Shown: positions 17,080 through 25,103 of the stretch, one piece after another
Position numbering within the stretch: the first letter of the stretch is position 1
Layout: every line of letters begins with the position of its first letter
Origin: Thalassotalea marina
GTDB lineage: Bacteria; Pseudomonadota; Gammaproteobacteria; Enterobacterales; Alteromonadaceae
DNA length: 64,000 nt
Assembly (NCBI RefSeq): GCF_014656435.1
Contig: NZ_BNCK01000011.1
Coordinates: 1-64,000, forward strand
Direction: 5' to 3'
Position numbers and translations under genes: made by a program
The notes under the pieces: generated by a model
Databases searched by the model: none
Told to the model about the DNA's origin: nothing
Seen by the model: only the letters and a program-made list of their open reading frames with translations

Positions 17080-18699
17080 TTAGCTCTTTGGAACAAATGT
17101 GTTTAGTGTTTTTGGGTGGATTTCAATGACGAGTTTATCATCACTGTATAGCTCGCCATCTATAACATAATCAATAGCTTGCTTAGCACTCACTTCAATG
17201 CGTTTAGCGGCTATATATTTAAAAGCGGCTGATTTATCTTTAAGACCTAAACTCGATAACGTTAGATCTGATATCGCAAAAATTCTATCGGCTAATGACG
17301 TGTCACTGTCTAAATGACTAATGTGTAGTTTACCATCGTCTGCTTGAGGTTGAGCGCCACCTTGCGCCAGCATAGTACTAAAGGGAGCCGTATTGGCGAT
17401 AACTAAGCTGTGAGTCTCAATAGTTTGTGGTTCTTCATCATCTAAAGTTAATGTTATTTGCTGCTGCGAGCCAGACACTACGGCATTAAAAAAGCCGGTT
17501 AAGTAAGCAAACTGCCCCATGGCATTTTTCTGTTCACGATGAGCGTACTCGATCATCTCTTGTTCAAAACCAATACCTAAAACCAGTAGCATTAAATGAT
17601 CGTTACAGGTCGCGGTATCAATTTTTTTCACTTCGCCGTATAGCAGTGTATTACACGCAGTTTCAACAGGTGAAATTTTTGACGAAACGCCATATAGAAT
17701 ATGACAGAGTGCATTAGCAGTGCCTAACGGAATAATGCCCAAGGCAATATCTGTTTTAACTAACTGGGTTGCAACTTCTGTTACTGTTCCGTCTCCACCA
17801 GCGGCTAATATCGTTGTTGCACCTTGCGCTATCGCCTGTTGAGTCAAGGTTTTAGCCGACACATCTTCGCGTGTTTCTAATATCGCTAGGCGGTGTTTTT
17901 TGGTCAACTCACGAATTAAATGCTCTTTACTTTCTAACCATTTACCGCCGCCAGATACAGGGTTAGCAACTAGCCATGTAGGCTCAGCCAATTTTAACGC
18001 TTCTTTACGACGAATCGCGTGTAATACTTTGATCTGAGCTTTATTCAGCCTTGCTGTTTGTCGAATATCGTTTAACTGTTTTAACACTTGTTCAACGGTT
18101 AAATCGTTATCTTTGCTGAGTAAATAGGCCGCAACAACAAACACCGAACGGCCACGGCCAAGTGCACAATGCACAACCACAGATCTTGATTGTTGGATTT
18201 GGCAGTCAATCCAGTTAAGCGCATGACGCAGTTTACGTAATGAAGGTACTTTATGGTCAAGTGTTGGAATAGCCAAATAGTCAAACGTTTTGTCCGTCAT
18301 CGCACTTTCTAAGCCTGAAAATTCTGCAGTAACGTCAACAATACAAGTGATATTTTCGCGCTCTAACTGTTCAAGATCCGAGGGGAATAAACGGCGAGAA
18401 AGAAACAAGTTATCTTGTACTTTTTGAATAGGTGGCACAGGATCATTTCTTCTAGCGATGGCGTTATAAGCTCTTGCCGATAATAAAAAAGGAATAAATG
18501 CCCAGCGAATCCAAGAGGCAATTTTACCATCGTCGTTTTTTCTAAAAATCGACGGAATATCCGCAAAATAGGCAATAGTCACTAGTAAAAATGATAAGCC
18601 AATCCAGCCAAAAAAAGCTGTTAATACAACAGTTGGTAATAGTAAGGCTAAGCCAAATGCAATAATAGCAACTAATAAATAGTATTTAGCGATAAACAT
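17080..18699 (-). CDS. Dual-specificity phosphatase / diacylglycerol kinase fusion
   Basis: This 539-aa protein has two or three N-terminal membrane helices (about 1-50), a dual-specificity phosphatase domain with the complete loop HCALGRGRS (Cys178, Arg184), and a C-terminal lipid kinase domain of the YegS/DagK type with AGGDGTVTEV (301-304) and PLGTANAL. It would phosphorylate diacylglycerol or a related lipid at the membrane, with the phosphatase acting on a lipid phosphate or protein. The fusion occurs in other marine gammaproteobacteria; its biological substrate is not known. AGGACG precedes the ATG. Confidence 0.88.
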   Translation of the reverse strand: MFIAKYYLLVAIIAFGLALLLPTVVLTAFFGWIGLSFLLVTIAYFADIPSIFRKNDDGKIASWIRWAFIPFLLSARAYNAIARRNDPVPPIQKVQDNLFLSRRLFPSDLEQLERENITCIVDVTAEFSGLESAMTDKTFDYLAIPTLDHKVPSLRKLRHALNWIDCQIQQSRSVVVHCALGRGRSVFVVAAYLLSKDNDLTVEQVLKQLNDIRQTARLNKAQIKVLHAIRRKEALKLAEPTWLVANPVSGGGKWLESKEHLIRELTKKHRLAILETREDVSAKTLTQQAIAQGATTILAAGGDGTVTEVATQLVKTDIALGIIPLGTANALCHILYGVSSKISPVETACNTLLYGEVKKIDTATCNDHLMLLVLGIGFEQEMIEYAHREQKNAMGQFAYLTGFFNAVVSGSQQQITLTLDDEEPQTIETHSLVIANTAPFSTMLAQGGAQPQADDGKLHISHLDSDTSLADRIFAISDLTLSSLGLKDKSAAFKYIAAKRIEVSAKQAIDYVIDGELYSDDKLVIEIHPKTLNTFVPKS

Positions 18700-18748
18700 A
18701 AAACGTCCTATTCAAAAAATTAAAAGCTTGGGTGGTGTTTAAACTGTA

Positions 18749-19180
18749 TTAGTTCGCTACCTCATCTTTATATTGGTCAGCCAATTGATGTTTTTGTTTT
18801 TCTGATAGCACTTTGCCTGCCATTTTAAAGAAGCTTTGTTCCTCTTCTTCTAAGTGATGTAGCACTTTGTCTTTGAGCTTTTTGACTAAGGTTAACCAAG
18901 CGGGTGAATCAAAAGCTGTTTGGTCAATTTCGGCAATAACCTTGTCAATGGTATGGTGCTCAGCAATGCCGTGACGTGTCATATCAATTGTTTTGTCACT
19001 TTCTATCAATGGGGCATAAAAATAACGTTCTTCTGCAATAGCATGCACTGTTAACTCTTCTTTAAGTTGACGATAAAATGCCTTACGTGTATCACTGCCT
19101 GGTGACGTTTCTAATAGTGCATTAAGTAATAAACGTTGCTTTTCGTGACTGTCATTTAACACATCAAATATAGTATTCAT
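18749..19180 (-). CDS. Hemerythrin-domain protein
   Basis: A 143-aa four-helix hemerythrin-like protein. Candidate di-iron ligands are spread as in the family: His13 (NDSHEK), His46 and Glu50 (VHAIAEERY), His70 and His74-75 (RHGIAEHHTID), and HHLEEEE near 111-116. Related proteins sense or scavenge O2/NO or repair iron centres. AGAGGT precedes the ATG. It lies 49 bp before the phosphatase/kinase gene, so they may share a transcript. A non-coding mobile element separates it from the upstream DUF1328 gene. Confidence 0.85.
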   Translation of the reverse strand: MNTIFDVLNDSHEKQRLLLNALLETSPGSDTRKAFYRQLKEELTVHAIAEERYFYAPLIESDKTIDMTRHGIAEHHTIDKVIAEIDQTAFDSPAWLTLVKKLKDKVLHHLEEEEQSFFKMAGKVLSEKQKHQLADQYKDEVAN

Positions 19181-19246
19181 GTAAACCTCTGTTTAGTAGA
19201 TCGTTTGGTGTTACGACTTGATAATATTAGAAAATAGTAGCGTAAC

Positions 19247-19414
19247 TACTTACCCTCAGGTTGGTATAAGAAAGAGTGCTAAATCAAAGAAAACAATAAG
19301 TTAGCAGTCTCTTATATTTCTAGGTCGATATTTTCGTCTGAATTCAAAATAACGCAGAAATCAGTAAAAATAGCACCTAGAAACGCATTGCTTATGCGAA
19401 GCTGAGGTTACTTA
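19247..19414 (-). mobile_element. Non-coding mobile element (MITE-like), family 1, copy 1
   Basis: This 168-bp stretch is the near-identical reverse complement of 40229-40435. The ends are imperfect inverted repeats of about 24 bp (TACTTACCCTCAGG at the left; TAAGTAACCTCAGC on the opposite strand at the right). There is no coding capacity. Its right terminal repeat supplies the TAA stop of the DUF1328 gene at 19408-19410. Confidence 0.8.
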
Positions 19415-19596
19415 GGCTTTTTGACCGTTCTTGCGGCTTGTATAAAACTCAATGCGATAGCAAAAACAACCAGGGCAGCAAATACATAAAACAGAAATAC
19501 TGCAATGTTAGTTGCTGTGCCTGCAATACCAGTAAAGCCCAATAGTGCTGCGATAATTGCGATCACAAGAAAAGATAAAATCCAGCGTATCATCAT
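19408..19596 (-). CDS. DUF1328 small membrane protein (YtjA-like)
   Basis: A 62-aa protein of two hydrophobic helices with the DUF1328 pattern [22 protein letters not shown]. Family members in enterobacteria (YtjA) are small inner-membrane proteins of unknown role linked to stress conditions. AAGGAG precedes ATGATG. A sigma-54-like promoter lies about 37 bp upstream of the start. The last codons are AAG CCT AAG TAA, with the stop inside the terminal repeat of the adjacent mobile element, so the original 3' end may have been replaced. Confidence 0.85.
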   Translation of the reverse strand: MMIRWILSFLVIAIIAALLGFTGIAGTATNIAVFLFYVFAALVVFAIALSFIQAARTVKKPK

Positions 19597-19632
19597 GACT
19601 CCTTCGCGTTTAACATTGAATAAAGGTTTAAA

Positions 19633-19649
19633 AGCAAAGAGTATTCCAA
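19633..19649 (-). promoter_or_regulatory. Candidate sigma-54 promoter for the DUF1328 gene
   Basis: Read on the minus strand, TTGGAATACTCTTTGCT matches the -24/-12 consensus YTGGCACGRNNNTTGCW at its invariant GG and GC with exact spacing. The inner bases of the -24 box are degenerate. A sigma-54 activator gene lies next door. Confidence 0.5.
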
Positions 19650-19811
19650 ATAGCTTAACTAATTGATTAATAATGTATAAGTTGGTTTTTTGGTGGTATG
19701 GGGCTGAGGAACTACAGCAATATTGTGAAAATATTACATAGCCTTTGAGGAAAATATTTCAACAAGGAGGAAGTGGTTGAGGGCGCACTTAATCGCGCGC
19801 CCACGAGATGC

Positions 19812-21155
19812 TTACGATATTTCGTCTACATCGCTATATTTTTCAAGTTTGTTGTATAAGGTTTTAACACTAATATCTAACACTTTAGCTGTGTCACTTT
19901 TATTACCTTGTTGCTGCTCTAGGGTGTTTAATATGGCTTGTTTTTCTAGTTCAGCCAGAGGTACACCCGCAGGCACATCAACAGTATTTTGTTGTTCGTC
20001 GCCTGATGCGCCAAGTACGATGTGTTCGTTATTGATCACATCGCCAGCCAAAATATAAGCGCGTTCAATGGTGTACTTTAATTCCCTAACATTGCCAGGC
20101 CACTGGTGGTTTTGTAAGGTTGTCAGCGCATCTTCACTGATTTGCTTGCCAAGTTCTGCCTCAGCATTTTTATAGGCAAGAAAATGTTTAGCCAAACCTT
20201 GAATATCGTCACCACGGCTGCGAAGTGGTGGCACATGTAATAAAAATTGCGCCAACCTAAAGTATAGATCTTCACGAAATATACCGTCACTTACCGCTTC
20301 GGCTAAATCTCGGTTAGTTGCCGCAATAATGCGCACATCAGCATGTAATACCGTGTTGCTGCCGACAGGTGAATAGTCACCTGTTTCCAAAACGCGAAGC
20401 AGTTGAACTTGCAAGTCTTCAGGCATTTCAGTCACTTCATCTAAAAACAAAGTGCCGTTTTTCGCTTGAGTAAAGTAGCCATCTCTTGCTGAATGAGCGC
20501 CAGTAAAAGCCCCTTTTGTGTGACCAAATAAGTCACTTGAAGCCAACTCTTTGCTCAATGCGCCGCAGTTAACTGCGATAAAAGGCTGTTCTGAACGCTC
20601 GCTGGCATTGTGGATCGTATGAGCTACTAGTTCTTTACCGACACCACTTTCGCCAACAATTAATACGCTGGTATCAAACATCGCTACCTTACGCAGGTTG
20701 CGATACAGCTTTTTCATCACTTTTGATGAGCCAAACAATAAACCAAATTGGTCAAGTTCGCTGGCTTTAACCGTATGTTTTTTGCCTGAATCGCTTTGAT
20801 ATTCTTCCAGTAAATCTTCGATGAGCTCAGCGATATGTTCGGCATCTATGGGGGTTCTGTAGTGGAAAGCAGCACATTTTAAAACCGCTTTGTCGAGTAT
20901 CGGGTTAGGTAACCCTTCACTGAGAAAAATGATATCGGTATTGGGACAGAACCTTAACGCTTCAAGTTGTTGGTAATCCATTTGGTTAAAATTATTGCCA
21001 TCAATAATGGCAACTTCAGGAGAGTTACCAATATCCTCTAACCAAGTGGCAGATTGACTGTACAGTACGGAAAAGTCAGCCTCTAACGATAACTTCGCAA
21101 TAATTTCTTTATAGCGAGGATCGGGTAAATGCAGTAACGCTAATGGGGTTGACAT
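19812..21155 (-). CDS. Sigma-54-dependent activator with degenerate receiver domain
   Basis: This 447-aa NtrC-like protein has a receiver-like domain (1-120), an AAA+ domain with Walker A GESGVGKE (168-175) and the sigma-54 contact loop GAFTGA (215-220), and a C-terminal Fis-type helix-turn-helix (about 400-445). The receiver keeps an Asp in VAIIDGNN but lacks the N-terminal acidic pair and has RTP where KP is expected, so control may not depend on phosphorylation. No kinase gene adjoins. Two sigma-54-like promoters flank it, at 19633-19649 and 21279-21295, which are its likely targets. Confidence 0.9.
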   Translation of the reverse strand: MSTPLALLHLPDPRYKEIIAKLSLEADFSVLYSQSATWLEDIGNSPEVAIIDGNNFNQMDYQQLEALRFCPNTDIIFLSEGLPNPILDKAVLKCAAFHYRTPIDAEHIAELIEDLLEEYQSDSGKKHTVKASELDQFGLLFGSSKVMKKLYRNLRKVAMFDTSVLIVGESGVGKELVAHTIHNASERSEQPFIAVNCGALSKELASSDLFGHTKGAFTGAHSARDGYFTQAKNGTLFLDEVTEMPEDLQVQLLRVLETGDYSPVGSNTVLHADVRIIAATNRDLAEAVSDGIFREDLYFRLAQFLLHVPPLRSRGDDIQGLAKHFLAYKNAEAELGKQISEDALTTLQNHQWPGNVRELKYTIERAYILAGDVINNEHIVLGASGDEQQNTVDVPAGVPLAELEKQAILNTLEQQQGNKSDTAKVLDISVKTLYNKLEKYSDVDEIS

Positions 21156-21278
21156 ATTTAAATCGTCCTAATGATAAAGCTTGTCATATTTACAAAGGCT
21201 TCTGTAAAAAGTTCTCATGTTTACTTGGGCTAGCCAGATTAACGTCGTTGCAGAAGGCGTAGGAAGTAAGTTGCTAGA

Positions 21279-21295
21279 TTGGCACATTATTTGGT
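21279..21295 (+). promoter_or_regulatory. Candidate sigma-54 promoter upstream of the 156-aa gene and gdhA
   Basis: TTGGCACATTATTTGGT matches the -24 box TTGGCAC perfectly with correct spacing to the -12 box, which reads TTGG instead of TTGC. It lies 38 bp before the ATG at 21333. A dyad TTTACA-N8-TGTAAA (21189-21208) about 70 bp further up could be the activator site. Confidence 0.55.
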
Positions 21296-21332
21296 TAAAG
21301 TCATTAGCTAGAGTAAAAAATAAGGACCAGAT

Positions 21333-21803
21333 ATGAATTATTTTGATTCAAGAAACCACACATCTGGCGATTTAGCATTATTGCAAGATGTGATTCAAAT
21401 CTGCCTAGAAGAAATTGAACAGTTATTGGCATTACAGCAAGCAGCTAATACCAGTAGGGTTGTCTTTGACTTCAGTGAGGCAATTGATGTTCGTTTAGGG
21501 GTGATATCGTCATTGAATCGCTTAACGTTAAATAGCACAAATAACATCTTGGCTAAGTTTTTCGACAAAACGTCACCAGAGCCTGTTCAGGCTAGCAAGC
21601 ATCAGCTGGCTGAGCTTAATCGTTTGGTGTTGGAAACAAGTCAAAACATTGAGCTTGTTGAAAACATTCAACACTTTATTAAGGACAAAAAGGTAAAGCA
21701 GCAAATAGACAATGTTTTACGTTCTTTAAAGCACTCCCAGCAAGAGATGAATAAACATGAGCAACAGCTTTGCCGTGATAAATACCAGGAGCTAACCTCA
21801 TGA
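21333..21803 (+). CDS. Hypothetical helical protein co-transcribed with gdhA
   Basis: A 156-aa, almost entirely helical protein rich in Gln and Glu, without signal peptide or membrane segment. I do not recognise the family; the helix pattern recalls small bundle proteins induced by stress. AAGGA precedes the ATG. Its TGA overlaps the gdhA ATG (ATGA at 21800-21803), so the two are translationally coupled. A sigma-54-like promoter sits just upstream. Confidence 0.65.
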   Translation: MNYFDSRNHTSGDLALLQDVIQICLEEIEQLLALQQAANTSRVVFDFSEAIDVRLGVISSLNRLTLNSTNNILAKFFDKTSPEPVQASKHQLAELNRLVLETSQNIELVENIQHFIKDKKVKQQIDNVLRSLKHSQQEMNKHEQQLCRDKYQELTS

Positions 21804-23119
21804 ATTCACCTTATGTCAAAAACACAGTAAACAAGATTAAAGGCTTGTACCAACATCAATCGGAATATCTTCAAGTTGTTGATGAGTTGATTGATTACAG
21901 CGATATTGACGAAGAACTAACTCAAGCACTTGAACAAAACAATGGCTTAGAAAGGTTGTTGCAACCCGATCGCATTATTAGCTTTCAAGTAGCTTGGCTC
22001 GATGATAATAACCAAGTGCAAGTGAATCAAGGTTGGCGGGTGCAACACGCCAACCTTATTGGCCCATACAAAGGAGGCTTGAGATTTCACCCTTCGGTAA
22101 ATGAATCTGTGTTGAAGTTTTTAGCATTAGAGCAAACGTTTAAAAATGCGCTTACAGGTTTACCTATTGGTGGGGCTAAGGGCGGTGCTAATTTTGATCC
22201 TAAAGGCAAATCTTCACGAGAGATTATGCGATTTTGCCAAGCATTTATGACTGAATTATATCGCCATATTGGCCCCAATACTGACGTTCCTGCCGGTGAT
22301 ATTAATGTTGGCACCCGGGAAATCGGTTATCTATTTGGCCAATATCGTAGGCTACAAAATCAATTTTCCGGCGCATTAACCGGTAAAGAGCTCGATTTTG
22401 GTGGTAGCCAAGTACGCGTCGAGTCAACAGGTTATGGCGTGGTCTATTTTATTGAAAATGTCTTGGAAAGATTCCAACAAAAATTATCCAACATGAGCTT
22501 GGCGATATCAGGTTGCGGTAACGTTGCACTTCATGTGGCAGAAAAGGCTATTGAGCAAGGAGCTAAAGTTGTTACTTTATCGAACAGCGACGGCTGCTTG
22601 TCTCGGGAACAAGGGCTTAGTGCAAAATTAGTTGCTCAGTTATTGCAGAGCAAAGAGCGGCCAAATCTCAAAGAAGTAGCAAAACAATTTGGGGCAAAAT
22701 GGCACCAAGGAGCCAAACCGTGGCAGCAAAACGTCGATATTGCCGTACCGTGCGCAACACAAAATGAACTAAATGGCGATGATGCGAAGGTGTTACTAAC
22801 CAACAAAGTTCAATATATTTTTGAAGGGGCCAATATGCCCTGTACTTCTGATGCTGTAGCGCTTTTTGAACAAAGCAATAGCATTTTTTCTCCTGCAAAA
22901 GTTGTCAATTGTGGTGGCGTCATTGCTTCTGCATTTGAGATGGGACAAAACGCCATGTTTTACCCTGAGTCATATCAAACCGTTGATGAAAAACTTAAAA
23001 AGACAATGCGGCAGATCCACACCCATTGTATGGAAAACAATGAATCAAGTTATTTAATTGGCGCAAATAGCTTTGCGCTGAAAAAGCTTATTCATGTAAT
23101 GAATTTACAAGGAGTGTGA
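21800..23119 (+). CDS. gdhA: NADP-type glutamate dehydrogenase
   Basis: This 439-aa enzyme interconverts 2-oxoglutarate plus ammonia and glutamate. It aligns along its length with E. coli GdhA (447 aa): the substrate Lys in GPYKGGLRFHPS, the catalytic Lys in GGAKGGANFDPKGKS, DVPAGDI, and the nucleotide-binding SGCGNVA. Translation is coupled to the upstream 156-aa gene, and nhaA follows after 45 bp. This placement with a Na+/H+ antiporter suggests a salt-stress glutamate role (inference). Confidence 0.93.
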   Translation: MNSPYVKNTVNKIKGLYQHQSEYLQVVDELIDYSDIDEELTQALEQNNGLERLLQPDRIISFQVAWLDDNNQVQVNQGWRVQHANLIGPYKGGLRFHPSVNESVLKFLALEQTFKNALTGLPIGGAKGGANFDPKGKSSREIMRFCQAFMTELYRHIGPNTDVPAGDINVGTREIGYLFGQYRRLQNQFSGALTGKELDFGGSQVRVESTGYGVVYFIENVLERFQQKLSNMSLAISGCGNVALHVAEKAIEQGAKVVTLSNSDGCLSREQGLSAKLVAQLLQSKERPNLKEVAKQFGAKWHQGAKPWQQNVDIAVPCATQNELNGDDAKVLLTNKVQYIFEGANMPCTSDAVALFEQSNSIFSPAKVVNCGGVIASAFEMGQNAMFYPESYQTVDEKLKKTMRQIHTHCMENNESSYLIGANSFALKKLIHVMNLQGV

Positions 23120-23164
23120 AAAGGCAATTGAGAATCATGTATTAACATTGCCTAGGAGAAAACG

Positions 23165-24577
23165 ATGAAAATTGAAATTAAAGATAAACACCGAGAACAT
23201 ATGCCGCTTGAAAAGAACTTCGAGCGGGTTTTAACACCACTTCAAGATTTTATTAGCAATCAATCAACCGCGGGTTTATTGCTAATATTTGCTACGCTAC
23301 TCGCTATGATCATGGCAAATACTCAGTGGGTGGAAGTATATAAAGCAATAACAAATTTTGAACTGGGGTTTATATGGGGTGATGGGCAACTTGTTCACAG
23401 TGCGGTTGAATGGGTTAACGAAGGTTTAATTGTATTGTTTTTCTTTTTATTAGGCTTAGAAATCAAATACGAAATTTTAGCAGGCGAGTTGAAAGAGCTT
23501 AAAAGTGCCATGTTAGCGATAGTCATGGCACTCGGTGGCATGGTAGTTCCAGCATTAACCTACTTGTTTGTTATGAAATTACTTGGCGGTGATGGTTGGC
23601 AAGGGTGGGGCATTGCCATGGCAACTGACACGGCCTTTGCCCTAGGTTTGCTGGTGTTGCTCGGTGCACGTGTGCCTAAATCTGTACTTATTCTTATCAC
23701 TGCTTTGGCGATTGTTGACGATATGGGAGCTGTCTTAGTGATCAGCTTGTTTTATACCGACAATGTTGCTTTAGCGTATTTAGGATATGGTGCAGCCGCT
23801 TTTTCTATCATGCTGTTGGCCAACTTTTTAGGTATTCGAGTGGTTTGGTTTTATCTATTTGCAGGGCTTGTATTGTGGTGGTTTGTTTCTCATTCTGGCG
23901 TACATGCAACAACCGCGGGTATTTTGGCAGCGCTTACGGTCCCGACAAAACCTATTGCTGATACCAATTGGTTTACCACATCAATGGAAAAAGTGCTTAG
24001 CCGCTTTAAAAAATTAGATTCTGAACAAAGCACCATTTTAGAGCAGCAAAAGCAACACGAATTAGCACAAGCGGCAGAAAAAATATCGAAAACAGCAACT
24101 ACGCCAGTGCAAAGGTGGCAAAGCAAATTAAACAAACCAATTAGTTTGTTAGTGTTACCCATATTTGCCTTTTTAAACGCTGGTGTAGTGTTACCGGATA
24201 ACACGGCTTCAGTGAGTAATATGCCTATCTTTTGGGCTTGTCTTTTGGGCTTATTTATTGGTAAACCTGTTGGTATCTTCTTGTTTTCGTTCGTTAGTGT
24301 ACGTATGGGCTGGGTTGAAAAACCTAGTGATATGCGTTGGCGAGACTTTCTGGCGCTAGGCTGCTTTGCAGGTATTGGTTTTACTATGTCGTTGTTTATT
24401 GCGAATTTGGCCTTTATCGGCGACTTTGTGCAAATAGATCAGGCGAAGCTGGGGATTATATCCGGATCTATTTTGTCGGCTGTCTTAGGGTTCACCATCT
24501 TCTTAACTAAATCAAGGCATGACAGGCATAAAGCTGAGCTGGTAAATGATGGTGCAAAACAAGAAAAGCTTAACTAG
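23165..24577 (+). CDS. nhaA: Na+/H+ antiporter NhaA
   Basis: A 470-aa antiporter with about 12 membrane helices that exports Na+ in exchange for H+. The ion-binding pair is present (Asp185-Asp186 in AIVDDMG), along with FFLLGLEIKYE and TDTAFALG. It is about 80 residues longer than E. coli NhaA, mainly through a charged, Gln-rich cytoplasmic loop around residues 275-325 and N- and C-terminal tails. AGGAGA precedes the ATG. It closes the 21333-24577 operon, which ends in a strong terminator. Confidence 0.95.
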   Translation: MKIEIKDKHREHMPLEKNFERVLTPLQDFISNQSTAGLLLIFATLLAMIMANTQWVEVYKAITNFELGFIWGDGQLVHSAVEWVNEGLIVLFFFLLGLEIKYEILAGELKELKSAMLAIVMALGGMVVPALTYLFVMKLLGGDGWQGWGIAMATDTAFALGLLVLLGARVPKSVLILITALAIVDDMGAVLVISLFYTDNVALAYLGYGAAAFSIMLLANFLGIRVVWFYLFAGLVLWWFVSHSGVHATTAGILAALTVPTKPIADTNWFTTSMEKVLSRFKKLDSEQSTILEQQKQHELAQAAEKISKTATTPVQRWQSKLNKPISLLVLPIFAFLNAGVVLPDNTASVSNMPIFWACLLGLFIGKPVGIFLFSFVSVRMGWVEKPSDMRWRDFLALGCFAGIGFTMSLFIANLAFIGDFVQIDQAKLGIISGSILSAVLGFTIFLTKSRHDRHKAELVNDGAKQEKLN

Positions 24578-24591
24578 GGGGTGTTTATAGG

Positions 24592-24629
24592 TAGTTAGGT
24601 ATAACTCTATCGTTGTGCCTAACTATTTT
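24592..24629 (+). terminator. Terminator of the gdhA-nhaA operon
   Basis: TAGTTAGGTATAAC (24592-24605) pairs over 14 positions (with G-T pairs) with 24612-24625 and is followed by TTTT. Confidence 0.75.
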
Positions 24630-24654
24630 AAGTAACGCTAGCTAGGAATTACAT

Positions 24655-24686
24655 ATAAATAATTAGAATACTGTCTAATTATTTAT
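24655..24686. promoter_or_regulatory. Perfect 13-bp inverted repeat upstream of putP region
   Basis: ATAAATAATTAGA (24655-24667) and TCTAATTATTTAT (24674-24686) are perfect inverted repeats with a 6-nt spacer. There is no T tract, so it could be an operator or an extra hairpin. The remainder of 24687-24870 is AT-rich with no clear element. Confidence 0.4.
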
Positions 24687-24883
24687 GGTGTTGTAATTAA
24701 ATTTACAGATATTTAAATTTTAAAAATGTGAATAAAGATTAATAAAAACAAGGTGGTAGGTGTAGCTTGTTGGCGTAATGATCATTCTTTGCGGTAGTTC
24801 TTTGGTGATAGATGTATGGTTTTTCAACTTGATAATTAGAGTAATAACAATTATAGTACGAACTAATTTGATCGGGAGGAACT

Positions 24884-25048
24884 ATGAAAAGTCAAGAAGA
24901 AAGTGCTAGTAGCACGATGGAAAATGTAACTGATGGTGTGTGTTTTTATGCCATTATCGGTGTTTATTATATCCCTGCCTTTATCTACAATAGCTTCAAA
25001 AAAGGCGTCAACTTTCTCGACCAACAAACACTTCACTTCTCCGACTAG
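24884..25048 (+). CDS. Small 54-aa ORF with one membrane segment, upstream of putP
   Basis: An ATG behind a very strong site (GGGAGGA, 3 nt spacer) opens a 54-codon frame ending in TAG. The product has a polar N terminus (MKSQEESASSTMENVTDG), one hydrophobic stretch (VCFYAIIGVYYIPAFIY) and a short charged tail. No family is recognised. It ends 55 bp before putP on the same strand, so it may be a small partner of the symporter or a leader ORF. The quality of the ribosome-binding site is the main support. Confidence 0.6.
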   Translation: MKSQEESASSTMENVTDGVCFYAIIGVYYIPAFIYNSFKKGVNFLDQQTLHFSD

Positions 25049-25103
25049 CACTATTCAAAAACTCTTCATCATAACCATGAATTAAGATGGGTATAGTCAA
25101 TAT

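Noticed and set aside
23961-23980. ATACCAATTGGT inside nhaA resembling family-2 element ends
   Set aside because: It is part of the conserved nhaA coding frame and has no partner repeat, so it is coincidence.
24863-25051. Minus-strand 62-codon frame opposite the 54-aa ORF
   Set aside because: It is the antisense shadow of the plus-strand ORF that has a strong ribosome-binding site and the neighbours' orientation.
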